Assembly: GCA_001873585.1 (NCBI GenBank)
Contig: MNZL01000011.1
Coordinates: 1 to 6,428, forward strand
DNA length: 6,428 bases
Origin: Rhodobacterales bacterium CG2_30_65_12
Lineage (GTDB): Bacteria; Pseudomonadota; Alphaproteobacteria; Rhodobacterales; Rhodobacteraceae
Direction of reading: 5' to 3'
The notes beneath the pieces are model-generated. The model worked only from the letters and a program-made list of their open reading frames with translations, ran no database searches and had not been told where the DNA came from. The position numbers and the translations under genes are program-made. Shown here in pieces: positions 1 to 5,432 of the stretch. How positions within the stretch are numbered: the first letter of the stretch is position 1; each line of letters opens with the position of its first letter.

Positions 1-68
1 GCCGCGCGCCTGGTCGCAATCTGTGCCGCGAGGTCGCCAATCAACGCGGCGTGGTCGCAAAAAGCCAA
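1..68 (-). CDS. Possible divergent gene, 5' end only (runs off the left edge)
   Basis: On the minus strand a perfect AGGAGG (bases 83 to 78) lies 9 bases before a TTG codon (68-66). The frame after it stays open to the window edge for about 22 codons and has high GC at third positions. The predicted peptide begins MAFCDHAALIGDL and resembles nothing I recognise. The evidence is the ribosome-binding site plus an open frame in high-GC DNA, where open frames arise easily. All three plus-strand frames are also open for much of this stretch; one ends in TAG at 94-96 and could equally be the tail of an upstream gene. Only the sequence beyond the left edge can settle it. Confidence 0.22.
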   Translation of the reverse strand, partial: MAFCDHAALIGDLAAQIATRRA

Positions 69-141
69 TATTGCCAGCCTCCTGTCCTCAATGTAGGGCG
101 AAGACACCGCGCCGCAGGCGCCGCTTAGCCGAGAGCATCCC
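69..141. promoter_or_regulatory. Leader region of the corrinoid protein operon
   Basis: This stretch precedes the corrinoid gene and would hold its promoter. A TTGCCA (71-76) could be a -35 element, but no good -10 follows at 16-18 bases, so no promoter is called. A small perfect hairpin is present: GCGCC (109-113), loop GCA, GGCGC (117-121). The ribosome-binding site of the corrinoid gene is weak (GAGAG a few bases before the ATG at 142). I looked for a B12-box and other cobalamin riboswitch landmarks and saw none. Confidence 0.3.
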
Positions 142-843
142 ATGGCCGAAGACGAAGACGACATCATCCTTGCAGACCTCGACGACGAAGAGCTCGTGGC
201 GCAGATGCACGACGACCTCTACGACGGACTGAAAGACGAGATCGAAGAGGCGACGCAGATCCTGCTCGACCGTGGCTGGGAGCCCTACCGGGTGCTCACC
301 GAGGCGCTGGTTTCGGGCATGAAGGTGGTCGGCGACGACTTCCGCGACGGTATCCTGTTCGTGCCGGAGGTGCTGCTGGCGGCCGGCGCGATGAAGGCGG
401 GGATGTCGATCCTGAAACCGCTGCTCGCCGAGACCGGTGCGCCCAGCATCGGCAAGGTGGTGATCGGCACGGTGAAGGGCGATATCCACGACATTGGCCA
501 GAACCTGGTGACGATGATGATGGAGGGCGCCGGCTTCGAGGTGAAGAACATCGGCATCAACAACCCGGTGGAAGACTACATCGCTGCGCTTGAGGAATTC
601 GACGCCGATTTCCTTGGCATGTCGGCACTGCTCACCACCACGATGCCCTACATGAAAGTCGTGATCGACACGCTGATCGCCGAGGGCAAGCGCGACAAGT
701 ATATCGTGCTGGTTGGCGGCGCGCCGCTGAACGAAGAGTTTGGCCGCGCGATCGGCGCCGACGCCTATTGCCGCGACGCCGCCGTGGCGGTGGAAACGGC
801 AAAAGCGCTGATGGCGCGCAAGCACAACCAGATGCGCGCCTGA
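142..843 (+). CDS. Stand-alone corrinoid (B12-binding) protein
   Basis: A 233-residue cytosolic methyl carrier of the MtbC/MtaC/MetH-module type. Residues about 20-100 form the four-helix cap (B12-binding-2). Residues about 104-225 form the Rossmann-like cobalamin domain. The cobalamin signature is visible as D114-x-H116-x-x-G119 (GDIHDIGQN), followed by GMSALL (159-164) and a GG pair (192-193). His116 should be the lower axial cobalt ligand. The family lysine after DIHDIG is glutamine here (Q120). The N-terminus is unusually acidic (MAEDEDDIILADLDDEE). No methyltransferase, pterin-binding or reactivation domain is attached, so partner proteins must be encoded elsewhere. From memory, unchecked, proteins like this in roseobacters act in a split B12-dependent methionine synthase; methylamine or betaine demethylation is the alternative. 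It heads a string of five genes that ends in DUF1638. The family call is firm; the substrate is not. Confidence 0.9.
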   Translation: MAEDEDDIILADLDDEELVAQMHDDLYDGLKDEIEEATQILLDRGWEPYRVLTEALVSGMKVVGDDFRDGILFVPEVLLAAGAMKAGMSILKPLLAETGAPSIGKVVIGTVKGDIHDIGQNLVTMMMEGAGFEVKNIGINNPVEDYIAALEEFDADFLGMSALLTTTMPYMKVVIDTLIAEGKRDKYIVLVGGAPLNEEFGRAIGADAYCRDAAVAVETAKALMARKHNQMRA

Positions 844-847
844 CCCG

Positions 848-1030
848 ATGACGCTGGGGCGACCGGCCTTTCTCGTCCTGCTCGCGCTCGCTTCCGCAGC
901 GGGCGCGGCTTGGGTGCTGATCGCCGCGGTGCGGGCACACGCGCTCTCGGGCCAGGTGTTTTTCGCCATTCTGCCGCTGGCGATGCTGTTCGGGCTGGCC
1001 TGGAAGGGGCTGACCGGCGCGAAGGACTGA
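848..1030 (+). CDS. Small two-helix membrane protein, unknown function
   Basis: A 60-residue protein starting 4 bases after the corrinoid gene's stop. It has two hydrophobic segments, about residues 7-28 and 36-54, joined by a short loop (AVRAHALSGQ). The C-terminus is short and charged (ends GAKD). No Shine-Dalgarno is obvious before the ATG, so translation is probably coupled to the gene before it. There are no cysteines and no recognised domain. Its place in the operon suggests co-expression with the corrinoid protein, but the sequence does not show whether it works with it. The high-GC codon pattern and the tight fit between neighbours favour a real gene over chance. Confidence 0.6.
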   Translation: MTLGRPAFLVLLALASAAGAAWVLIAAVRAHALSGQVFFAILPLAMLFGLAWKGLTGAKD

Positions 1031-1068
1031 TCTTGCCGGGCGGCGGCCCCGCCCCCATCTTTGCAAGA
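1031..1068 (+). promoter_or_regulatory. Intergenic stem-loop just upstream of a ribosome-binding site
   Basis: The only real gap inside the left operon holds nested inverted repeats. The outer arms are TCTTGC (1031-1036) and GCAAGA (1063-1068), both perfect. The inner arms are GGGCGG (1038-1043) and CCGCCC (1049-1054) with a 5-base loop. The two stems are separated by 1 base on the left and 8 on the right. It ends 3 bases before the AGGAGG at 1072-1077. There is no T-run, so it is not a typical terminator. An mRNA processing, stability or translation-modulating structure is possible; no known RNA family is recognised. Confidence 0.35.
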
Positions 1069-1082
1069 CACAGGAGGCGCCC

Positions 1083-1301
1083 ATGCCACTCGAACGGTTC
1101 GTTCTCATTCTCGTTGCGGTGATCGCTGCGGCCGGGCTCACGGTGTGGGTCGGCACGCTGGCCGCCGCCGCCACCACCACGGTGCCGATCGGCTGGGTCT
1201 TCGTGATCCCGGTGGCGCTGATCGTCTACGTCGCGTGGCGGGTGATCGCCGAGCGCATCCGAAACCGCGAAGACGACCACTACGACAGGATCGAAAAATG
1301 A
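1083..1301 (+). CDS. Small two-helix membrane protein with charged tail, unknown function
   Basis: A 72-residue protein with a strong ribosome-binding site, AGGAGG at 1072-1077, 5 bases before the ATG. Two hydrophobic stretches (about residues 5-29 and 36-55) are joined by a Thr-rich turn (TTTVPIG). They are followed by a highly charged C-terminal tail (RNREDDHYDRIEK), probably cytosolic. It has no cysteine and no recognised domain. Its stop overlaps the start of the YbjQ gene (ATGA at 1298-1301), so the two are translationally coupled. It resembles the first small membrane protein only in general design; I see no close sequence similarity between them. Confidence 0.72.
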   Translation: MPLERFVLILVAVIAAAGLTVWVGTLAAAATTTVPIGWVFVIPVALIVYVAWRVIAERIRNREDDHYDRIEK

Positions 1302-1615
1302 GTCTCATCGTCACCACCGACAGCGTGCCGGGCCGCGAGATCGCCGAGCCGCTGGGCCTGGTGCGCGGATCGACGGTGCGCGCCAAGCACATCGGCGCGG
1401 ATATTGTGGCCGGCTTGCGCAACCTCGTCGGTGTCGAGATCAAGGAATACGCGGCCTTGCTCGCCGGCGCCCGTGAGCAGGTGCTCGACCGGATGATCGC
1501 GCAGGCGCGCGGGCTCGGGGCCGGCGCCGTTGTGGCGGTGCGGTTCGAGACCTCGACGATCACCCAGGCCGCTTCGGAAATTCTCGCCTATGGCACGGCG
1601 GAAAAACTGAAATGA
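1298..1615 (+). CDS. YbjQ/UPF0145 family protein (heavy-metal-binding domain annotation)
   Basis: A 105-residue protein, the usual length for the YbjQ family. Recognisable stretches are the N-terminal strand with VTTDSVPGREI, the central GADIVAGLRNLVG helix, the long helix with YAALLAGAREQVLDRM, and the C-terminal GAGAVVAVRFETS strand. The family is annotated as possibly heavy-metal-binding, but its biological function is unknown, and this copy has no cysteine and only one histidine (H31). The start is fixed by the ATGA overlap with the preceding gene, with AGGA at 1287-1290 as a ribosome-binding site. Its stop overlaps the start of the DUF1638 gene in the same way (1612-1615). The family call is solid; the role in this operon is unknown. 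Confidence 0.85.
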   Translation: MSLIVTTDSVPGREIAEPLGLVRGSTVRAKHIGADIVAGLRNLVGVEIKEYAALLAGAREQVLDRMIAQARGLGAGAVVAVRFETSTITQAASEILAYGTAEKLK

Positions 1616-2247
1616 CAGCCCCAGCCGCCGACGATACCACGCTCACCGCCGAGGGCCTGGCCACCAGCGGCAAGGGCCGGGTGCTGGTGATCGGCTGCGG
1701 CGCGCTGGCGCGGGAAATTCTCGCCGTTCTGGCGGCGAACGGGCTGTCTCACGTCGATCTGGCCTGCCTGCCGGCGATCTGGCACAACACCCCGGCAAAG
1801 ATCGCGCCGGCACTTGAAGAAGCTCTGGCAAGATACGAGAAGAACTACGAAAATATCTTCGTGGCTTATGCCGATTGCGGCACCGGCGGCACCATCGCCA
1901 AGGTCTGCGCCGGCCATGGCGTTGCGATGATCGAAGGCCCGCATTGCTACAGCTTTTTCGACGGAAACGAAGCCTTCGCCACGCGCGACGAGGTGACGGT
2001 GTTCTACCTCACGGATTTTCTCACCCGGCAATTCGAGGCCTTCGTGGTGAAGCCGCTCGGGCTCGACCGCCACCCGGAATTGAAAGAGATCTACTTCGGC
2101 AATTACGAGCGCCTCGTCTACCTCGCCCAGACCGACGATCCGGCGTTGGACGAAAAGGCCCGCGCAGCGGCGGTCTGTCTTGGCCTCGCCTTCGAGCGCC
2201 GGTTTACCGGCTACGGCGACCTTGCCCCGGCGCTGGCGGGGCTTTAG
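1612..2247 (+). CDS. DUF1638 domain protein
   Basis: A 211-residue, apparently cytosolic protein that I recognise as DUF1638. After a 20-residue disordered leader come VLVIGCGALAREI (residues 25-37), LPAIWHNTP (53-61), YADCGTGG (86-93), EGPHCYSFF (108-116) and a C-terminal RRFTGYGD (196-203). Conserved-looking polar residues, C29, H57, D88/C89 and H111/C112, could bind a metal or cofactor; this is inference. Its function is not established. In roseobacters I recall this family beside the stand-alone corrinoid protein, with a suggested link to B12-dependent methionine synthesis, but I cannot check that here. It overlaps the YbjQ gene by 4 bases and ends the operon. Its last 4 bases overlap the convergent small gene downstream of hpt. 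Confidence 0.85.
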   Translation: MTAPAADDTTLTAEGLATSGKGRVLVIGCGALAREILAVLAANGLSHVDLACLPAIWHNTPAKIAPALEEALARYEKNYENIFVAYADCGTGGTIAKVCAGHGVAMIEGPHCYSFFDGNEAFATRDEVTVFYLTDFLTRQFEAFVVKPLGLDRHPELKEIYFGNYERLVYLAQTDDPALDEKARAAAVCLGLAFERRFTGYGDLAPALAGL

Positions 2248-2432
2248 CGCGGCAGGTGCCGCCCGCCGGTGTTTTGCAGGTTCATCCACTCGGGTGTGCC
2301 AAACAGCTTTTCCAGCCCCCAGATCGCCAGAGCGATGGCGATCACCGCGAGCAGCAGCTTCACACGGCTGGCCGAGGGGGGCTTGCGCGCCCATTTCGAC
2401 ATGCGAAAAAGCTGGCGCGGGTTCAGGCTCAT
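2244..2432 (-). CDS. Small single-span membrane protein downstream of hpt
   Basis: A 62-residue protein whose ATG overlaps the hpt stop as ATGA on the minus strand (2432-2429), which fixes the start. The N-terminus is basic (MSLNPRQLFRMSKWARKPPS). It is followed by one hydrophobic segment at about residues 24-45 and a short polar tail ending GGRHLPR. By the positive-inside rule the N-terminus should be cytosolic. No domain is recognised. I recall similar small proteins after hpt in Rhodobacterales, which, with the coupling, supports a real gene. Whether it is functionally tied to purine salvage is unknown. Its stop overlaps the stop of the DUF1638 gene on the other strand. Confidence 0.72.
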   Translation of the reverse strand: MSLNPRQLFRMSKWARKPPSASRVKLLLAVIAIALAIWGLEKLFGTPEWMNLQNTGGRHLPR

Positions 2433-2980
2433 GCCTCGTCGGCCTGAAGAAAGCGAACCGTGCCGATATAGGGCAGGTTGCGATTGCGCTGGGCGAAGTC
2501 GATGCCGTAGCCCACCACGAACTCGTCGGGGATCTCGAACCCGATCCAATCGGCCCGGATTTCAACCTCGCGGCGCGATGGCTTGTCGAGCAGAGCCACG
2601 GTCTTCAGCCGCTTCGGCCCCTTGGCGCTGAGCAGCCCCACGACGTGTTTGAGGGTGTAGCCGGTATCGACGATATCCTCGACCACCAGCACGTCGCGGC
2701 CGTGAATCTCGCCGCGCAAGTCCTTGAGAATACGCACCTCGCGGCTTGACTGGGTGGAATCGCCGTAGGAGCTGGCCTCGATGAAATCCACCTCCACCGG
2801 CAGGTCGAGCTCGCGCACCATATCGGCGATGAACACGAAGGAACCGCGCAGGAGGCCGACCACCACCAGCTTGTCGCTGCCCGCAAAGGCATCGTGGATC
2901 TCTCTCGCCAGCGCCTCGATCCGCGCAGCGATAGTCTTGGCCGAGATCATCTCTTCTATCACATATGGCCGCGTGGGCAT
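2429..2980 (-). CDS. hpt: Hypoxanthine/guanine phosphoribosyltransferase
   Basis: A 183-residue cytosolic purine salvage enzyme that transfers the phosphoribosyl group of PRPP to hypoxanthine or guanine, giving IMP or GMP. The length is typical of bacterial Hpt. Landmarks in order: LLRGSFVFIADM (residues 43-54, pyrophosphate-binding loop), SSYGDSTQSS (70-79, flexible active-site loop), VLVVEDIVDTGYTL (97-110, PRPP-binding motif with E101, D102 and D105 as the probable general base), LLDKPSRR (130-137, with K133 at the base site) and the C-terminal GYGIDFAQRNRNLPYIG. The ATG at 2980 is chosen because a purine-rich site (AAGGGGGG) precedes it and the protein then begins like its family. A longer frame to 3082 would run into the divergent gene. 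Substrate preference between hypoxanthine, guanine and xanthine cannot be read from sequence alone. Confidence 0.93.
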   Translation of the reverse strand: MPTRPYVIEEMISAKTIAARIEALAREIHDAFAGSDKLVVVGLLRGSFVFIADMVRELDLPVEVDFIEASSYGDSTQSSREVRILKDLRGEIHGRDVLVVEDIVDTGYTLKHVVGLLSAKGPKRLKTVALLDKPSRREVEIRADWIGFEIPDEFVVGYGIDFAQRNRNLPYIGTVRFLQADEA

Positions 2981-3048
2981 GGTTCCCCCCTTGCATCCCG
3001 GCTGGTGCTTATGGAAATACCCCGTAGCAGGGCCAAGGGAAAGCAGAC
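2981..3048. promoter_or_regulatory. Divergent promoter region between hpt and the RatA-like gene
   Basis: These 68 bases must carry the promoter for hpt on the minus strand, and probably one for the plus-strand string starting with the RatA-like gene. Both ribosome-binding sites lie inside it: AAGGGGGG on the minus strand for hpt and AAGGGA at 3035-3040 for the rightward gene. A TTTCCC/TATTTC pair spaced 17 bases on the minus strand is a weak candidate for the hpt promoter. I see no clear palindromic operator. Confidence 0.4.
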
Positions 3049-3504
3049 ATGCCGACACATGGCGAAAAACGGGTGATGGCATATAGCGCGGTCCAGATGT
3101 ATGATCTGGTCGCCGATATGCTGCGCTACCCCGAGTTCATCCCCTGGATCGCGGCGGCCCGGATCCGCACGGTCACGCCACACACGGACGGCACCCAGAT
3201 CCTCGACTGCGACCTGGTGGTGAGCTTCAAGGTGTTTCGAGAAAAATTCACCAGCCGGGTGCTGCTCGACGAACGCGCGCGGCGGATCAACGTGGACTAT
3301 CTCGATGGGCCGTTCAAATACTTGCGGTCGCGCTGGGAGTTCACCGATGTCGAAGGCGGGTGCGAGGTGAATTTTTTCGTCGATTTCGAGTTTCGCAACC
3401 TGGTGTTGCAAAAACTGATCGGCGTGGTGTTCAACGAGGCGATGGAGCGCATCGTCGCCGCTTTCGAGAAACGCGCGGCGGCGCTTTATGGCCCGACGAG
3501 CTGA
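3049..3504 (+). CDS. RatA/Coq10-type START domain protein (ubiquinone-binding chaperone-like)
   Basis: A 151-residue protein of the polyketide cyclase/Coq10 START-like family, about the usual length. The helix-grip fold is visible throughout: an N-terminal strand (MPTHGEKRVMAYS), the helix MYDLVADMLRYPEFIPW, central strands with DLVVSFKVFREKFTSRV and VDYLDGPFKYLRSRW, a late strand CEVNFFVDFEF, and the long C-terminal helix LIGVVFNEAMERIVAAFEKRA that covers the hydrophobic pocket. Such proteins bind ubiquinone-like lipids in respiration. Automated pipelines often name them RatA toxins, but there is no cognate antitoxin gene beside it. The ribosome-binding site AAGGGA (3035-3040) supports the ATG at 3049. 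It runs 12 bases ahead of the valine-catabolic genes and may be co-transcribed, without an obvious metabolic link. Confidence 0.87.
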   Translation: MPTHGEKRVMAYSAVQMYDLVADMLRYPEFIPWIAAARIRTVTPHTDGTQILDCDLVVSFKVFREKFTSRVLLDERARRINVDYLDGPFKYLRSRWEFTDVEGGCEVNFFVDFEFRNLVLQKLIGVVFNEAMERIVAAFEKRAAALYGPTS

Positions 3505-3516
3505 GCGGGGGAGATG

Positions 3517-4548
3517 ATGGCCGATCTGCGCCTCTACCAGACCGAGACGGCCGGGCGGATCACCCTGACCCGGCCACAGGCGCTGAACGCGCTCAGCCAC
3601 CAGATGTGCCGCGATATCACCGCCGCCCTCGCGCGCTGGCGCGACGACCCATCGGTGGCGCTGGTGTTGATCGACGCCGAGGGTGAGCGCGCGTTCTGCG
3701 CCGGCGGCGATCTGCAACAGATGTATGAGACCGGCATCCGGGGCGATTACGCCCCTGCCCGCGCCTTTTGGGCCGATGAATACCGCATGAACGCGGCGAT
3801 CGCGGAATACCCCAAGCCAGTGGTCACGCTGCTCCAGGGCTTCACCATGGGCGGTGGCGTCGGGCTGGGCTGCCACGCCTCCACCCGGGTGGTCTGCGAA
3901 ACCAGCCAGATCGCCTTGCCCGAGGTGGCCATTGGCCTGGTGCCCGACGTGGGCGGCAGCCACCTGCTCGCCCGCGCGCCCGGGAGCATCGGGGAATACC
4001 TCGCCGCCACCGCCGCCCGCATGGGGCCGGGCGATGCGATCCATGCTGGCTTCGCCGATCTCTACATCCCGCACGAATTCTGGATCGACATCACCACACG
4101 GCTTGAAGACACCGCAGGTCTGGCGATCCTTGACGCCATGGCCGAGCCTGCCCCCGCCGGGCCGATCAAGGCTGCCCGGGCCGAGATCGACGCCACCTTC
4201 GCCGGCACACCCGGCGCAATCGTCGCCGCGCTGGAAGCGCGCGGCAGCGCCTTTGCCACCGCCGCGCTGGCCGCCCTGCGCCGCGCCTCGCCGCTCGCCG
4301 TCGCCTGCGGGCTCGCCAATATCCGCGACCAGCGCGATCACGGCGGCACGATCCGCGAGGCGCTAGCCAGCGAATACCGCTTCACCCACCGCGCCCCGGA
4401 AAAAAGTGACTTCCTCGAAGGCATCCGCGCTGCGATCATCGACAAGGACAAGGCGCCGCGCTGGAAACACGCGAGGCTCGAAGACGTGACCGAGCGCGAC
4501 ATTGCCGAGATGCGCGCCCCGCTCGGGCCGGACGAATTGCAACTCTGA
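3517..4548 (+). CDS. 3-hydroxyisobutyryl-CoA hydrolase (enoyl-CoA hydratase/isomerase family)
   Basis: A 343-residue crotonase-fold enzyme whose length fits the HIBCH branch rather than ordinary enoyl-CoA hydratases (about 260). It should hydrolyse 3-hydroxyisobutyryl-CoA to 3-hydroxyisobutyrate in valine breakdown. Evidence: AFCAGGDLQQMYE (residues 59-71, oxyanion-hole region), GFTMGGGVGLG (108-118), LPEVAIGLVPDVGG (134-147) with E136 and D144, spaced as the catalytic Glu/Asp pair of HIBCH, and the C-terminal HIBCH signature SDFLEGIRAAIIDKDKAPRW. Two adjacent ATGs exist (3514 and 3517); the second is preferred because the GGGGGAG ribosome-binding site abuts the first. It lies 11 bases before mmsB, the next enzyme of the pathway, which strengthens the assignment. 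A generic enoyl-CoA hydratase activity cannot be excluded. Confidence 0.87.
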   Translation: MADLRLYQTETAGRITLTRPQALNALSHQMCRDITAALARWRDDPSVALVLIDAEGERAFCAGGDLQQMYETGIRGDYAPARAFWADEYRMNAAIAEYPKPVVTLLQGFTMGGGVGLGCHASTRVVCETSQIALPEVAIGLVPDVGGSHLLARAPGSIGEYLAATAARMGPGDAIHAGFADLYIPHEFWIDITTRLEDTAGLAILDAMAEPAPAGPIKAARAEIDATFAGTPGAIVAALEARGSAFATAALAALRRASPLAVACGLANIRDQRDHGGTIREALASEYRFTHRAPEKSDFLEGIRAAIIDKDKAPRWKHARLEDVTERDIAEMRAPLGPDELQL

Positions 4549-4559
4549 GGGAGAACGCC

Positions 4560-5432
4560 ATGAACATCGGATTTATCGGGCTGGGCAACATGGGCGCGCC
4601 GATGGCGGCCAACCTCGCCAAGGCGGGCCATGCGGTGATCGGGTTTGATCTTGCCGCCCCCACCCCGGAGGGCGTGGCCATGGCGGCGACGGCTGCCGAG
4701 GCGGCAAGGCGCGCCGAGGTGGTGATCACCATGCTGCCCAATGGCGAGATTCTTGAGGCCGTCGCCGCCGAGATCATCCCGGCGATGCCGCCCGGCGCGG
4801 TGCTATGCGATTGCTCGACGGTCGATGTCGAGAGTGCGCGCAGGGTCGCGGCTGAGGCCGAGGCCGCCGGGCTTGGCGCGATCGACGCGCCGGTCTCGGG
4901 TGGTGTCGGCGGCGCGGGGGCGGGCACGCTCACCTTTATGGCCGGCGGCAGCGAAGCGGCTTTCGCCCGCGTCACACCACTGTTCGAGGTAATGGGGCAG
5001 AAGGCCGTTCACTGCGGCGCGGCGGGCGCTGGCCAGTCGGCCAAGATCTGCAACAACATGATCCTTGGCGTTACCATGATCGCCACCTGCGAGGCCTTCG
5101 CGCTGGCCGACAAGCTCGGGCTCGACCGCCGGAAGATGTATGACGTGGTGTCCACCTCATCGGGGTCGAGCTGGACGATGAACAGCTATTGCCCGGCCCC
5201 GGGGGTGGGCCCGAAAAGCCCCGCCGACAACGGCTACGTGCCCGGTTTCGCCTCGGAGCTGATGCTCAAGGATCTGCGGCTGGCGCAGGCGGCGGCCGAG
5301 ATGGTCGACGCCGACACGCCGATGGGGCGCGCGGCGGCGCGGCTTTATGAAACCTTCGTCGAGGAAGAAGGCGGACGGGGGCGCGATTTTTCGGCGATGC
5401 TGACGCGCTTCGAGGCGCGTCACCGCACATGA
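4560..5432 (+). CDS. mmsB: 3-hydroxyisobutyrate dehydrogenase
   Basis: A 290-residue cytosolic beta-hydroxyacid dehydrogenase that oxidises 3-hydroxyisobutyrate to methylmalonate semialdehyde in valine catabolism. The N-terminal Rossmann domain has GFIGLGNMGAPMAANL (residues 4-19), and an aspartate (D30) at the end of the second strand favours NAD over NADP. The substrate-binding signature is DAPVSGGVGGAGAGTLTFMAGG, cited as its key glycines, about residues 110-131. The catalytic lysine is K162 in GAGQSAKICNNM, with N165/N166 after it. The C-terminus ends with the FSAMLTRF element typical of MmsB, which separates it from tartronate semialdehyde reductases. AGGGAG at 4548-4553 is the ribosome-binding site. 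The upstream neighbour makes its substrate. The 3' end overlaps the regulator gene by ATGA. Confidence 0.92.
   Translation: MNIGFIGLGNMGAPMAANLAKAGHAVIGFDLAAPTPEGVAMAATAAEAARRAEVVITMLPNGEILEAVAAEIIPAMPPGAVLCDCSTVDVESARRVAAEAEAAGLGAIDAPVSGGVGGAGAGTLTFMAGGSEAAFARVTPLFEVMGQKAVHCGAAGAGQSAKICNNMILGVTMIATCEAFALADKLGLDRRKMYDVVSTSSGSSWTMNSYCPAPGVGPKSPADNGYVPGFASELMLKDLRLAQAAAEMVDADTPMGRAAARLYETFVEEEGGRGRDFSAMLTRFEARHRT

Noticed and set aside
1..96. 3' end of an upstream plus-strand gene ending in TAG at 94-96
   Set aside because: The 31 residues match no family I know, and the other frames are open over much of the same stretch, so the evidence does not separate it from chance.
1..141. Cobalamin riboswitch upstream of the B12-binding protein
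   Set aside because: No B12-box or other conserved core elements were seen, and the leader is short. Only one small 5-bp hairpin is present.
23..232. Plus-strand open frame across the start of the corrinoid gene
   Set aside because: It is Arg/Ser/Thr-rich, has no recognisable motif and overlaps the corrinoid protein's N-terminus in another frame.
88..1089. Long minus-strand open frame opposite the corrinoid gene
   Set aside because: It is a shadow of the high-GC corrinoid gene. Its translation is rich in His, Arg and Ala and low in complexity, with no recognisable domain, while the opposite strand encodes a clear family.
1588..2565. 325-codon minus-strand open frame opposite DUF1638 and across hpt
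   Set aside because: It overlaps the DUF1638 gene and part of hpt in the wrong frame, and its composition is typical of an antisense shadow.
2981..3082. Upstream extension of hpt to an ATG at 3082
   Set aside because: The extra 34 residues do not resemble Hpt, would overlap the RatA-like gene start, and the ATG at 2980 has a good purine-rich ribosome-binding site.
3049..3504. Toxin-antitoxin module (RatA name)
   Set aside because: The domain is Coq10/START-like, the partner antitoxin gene is absent, and the neighbours are metabolic. The toxin name comes from one enterobacterial relative and does not fit this context.
2959..4341. 460-codon minus-strand open frame opposite the RatA-like and hydrolase genes
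   Set aside because: It has shadow composition (Gly/Ala/His/Arg rich), overlaps three well-supported genes and has no family resemblance.
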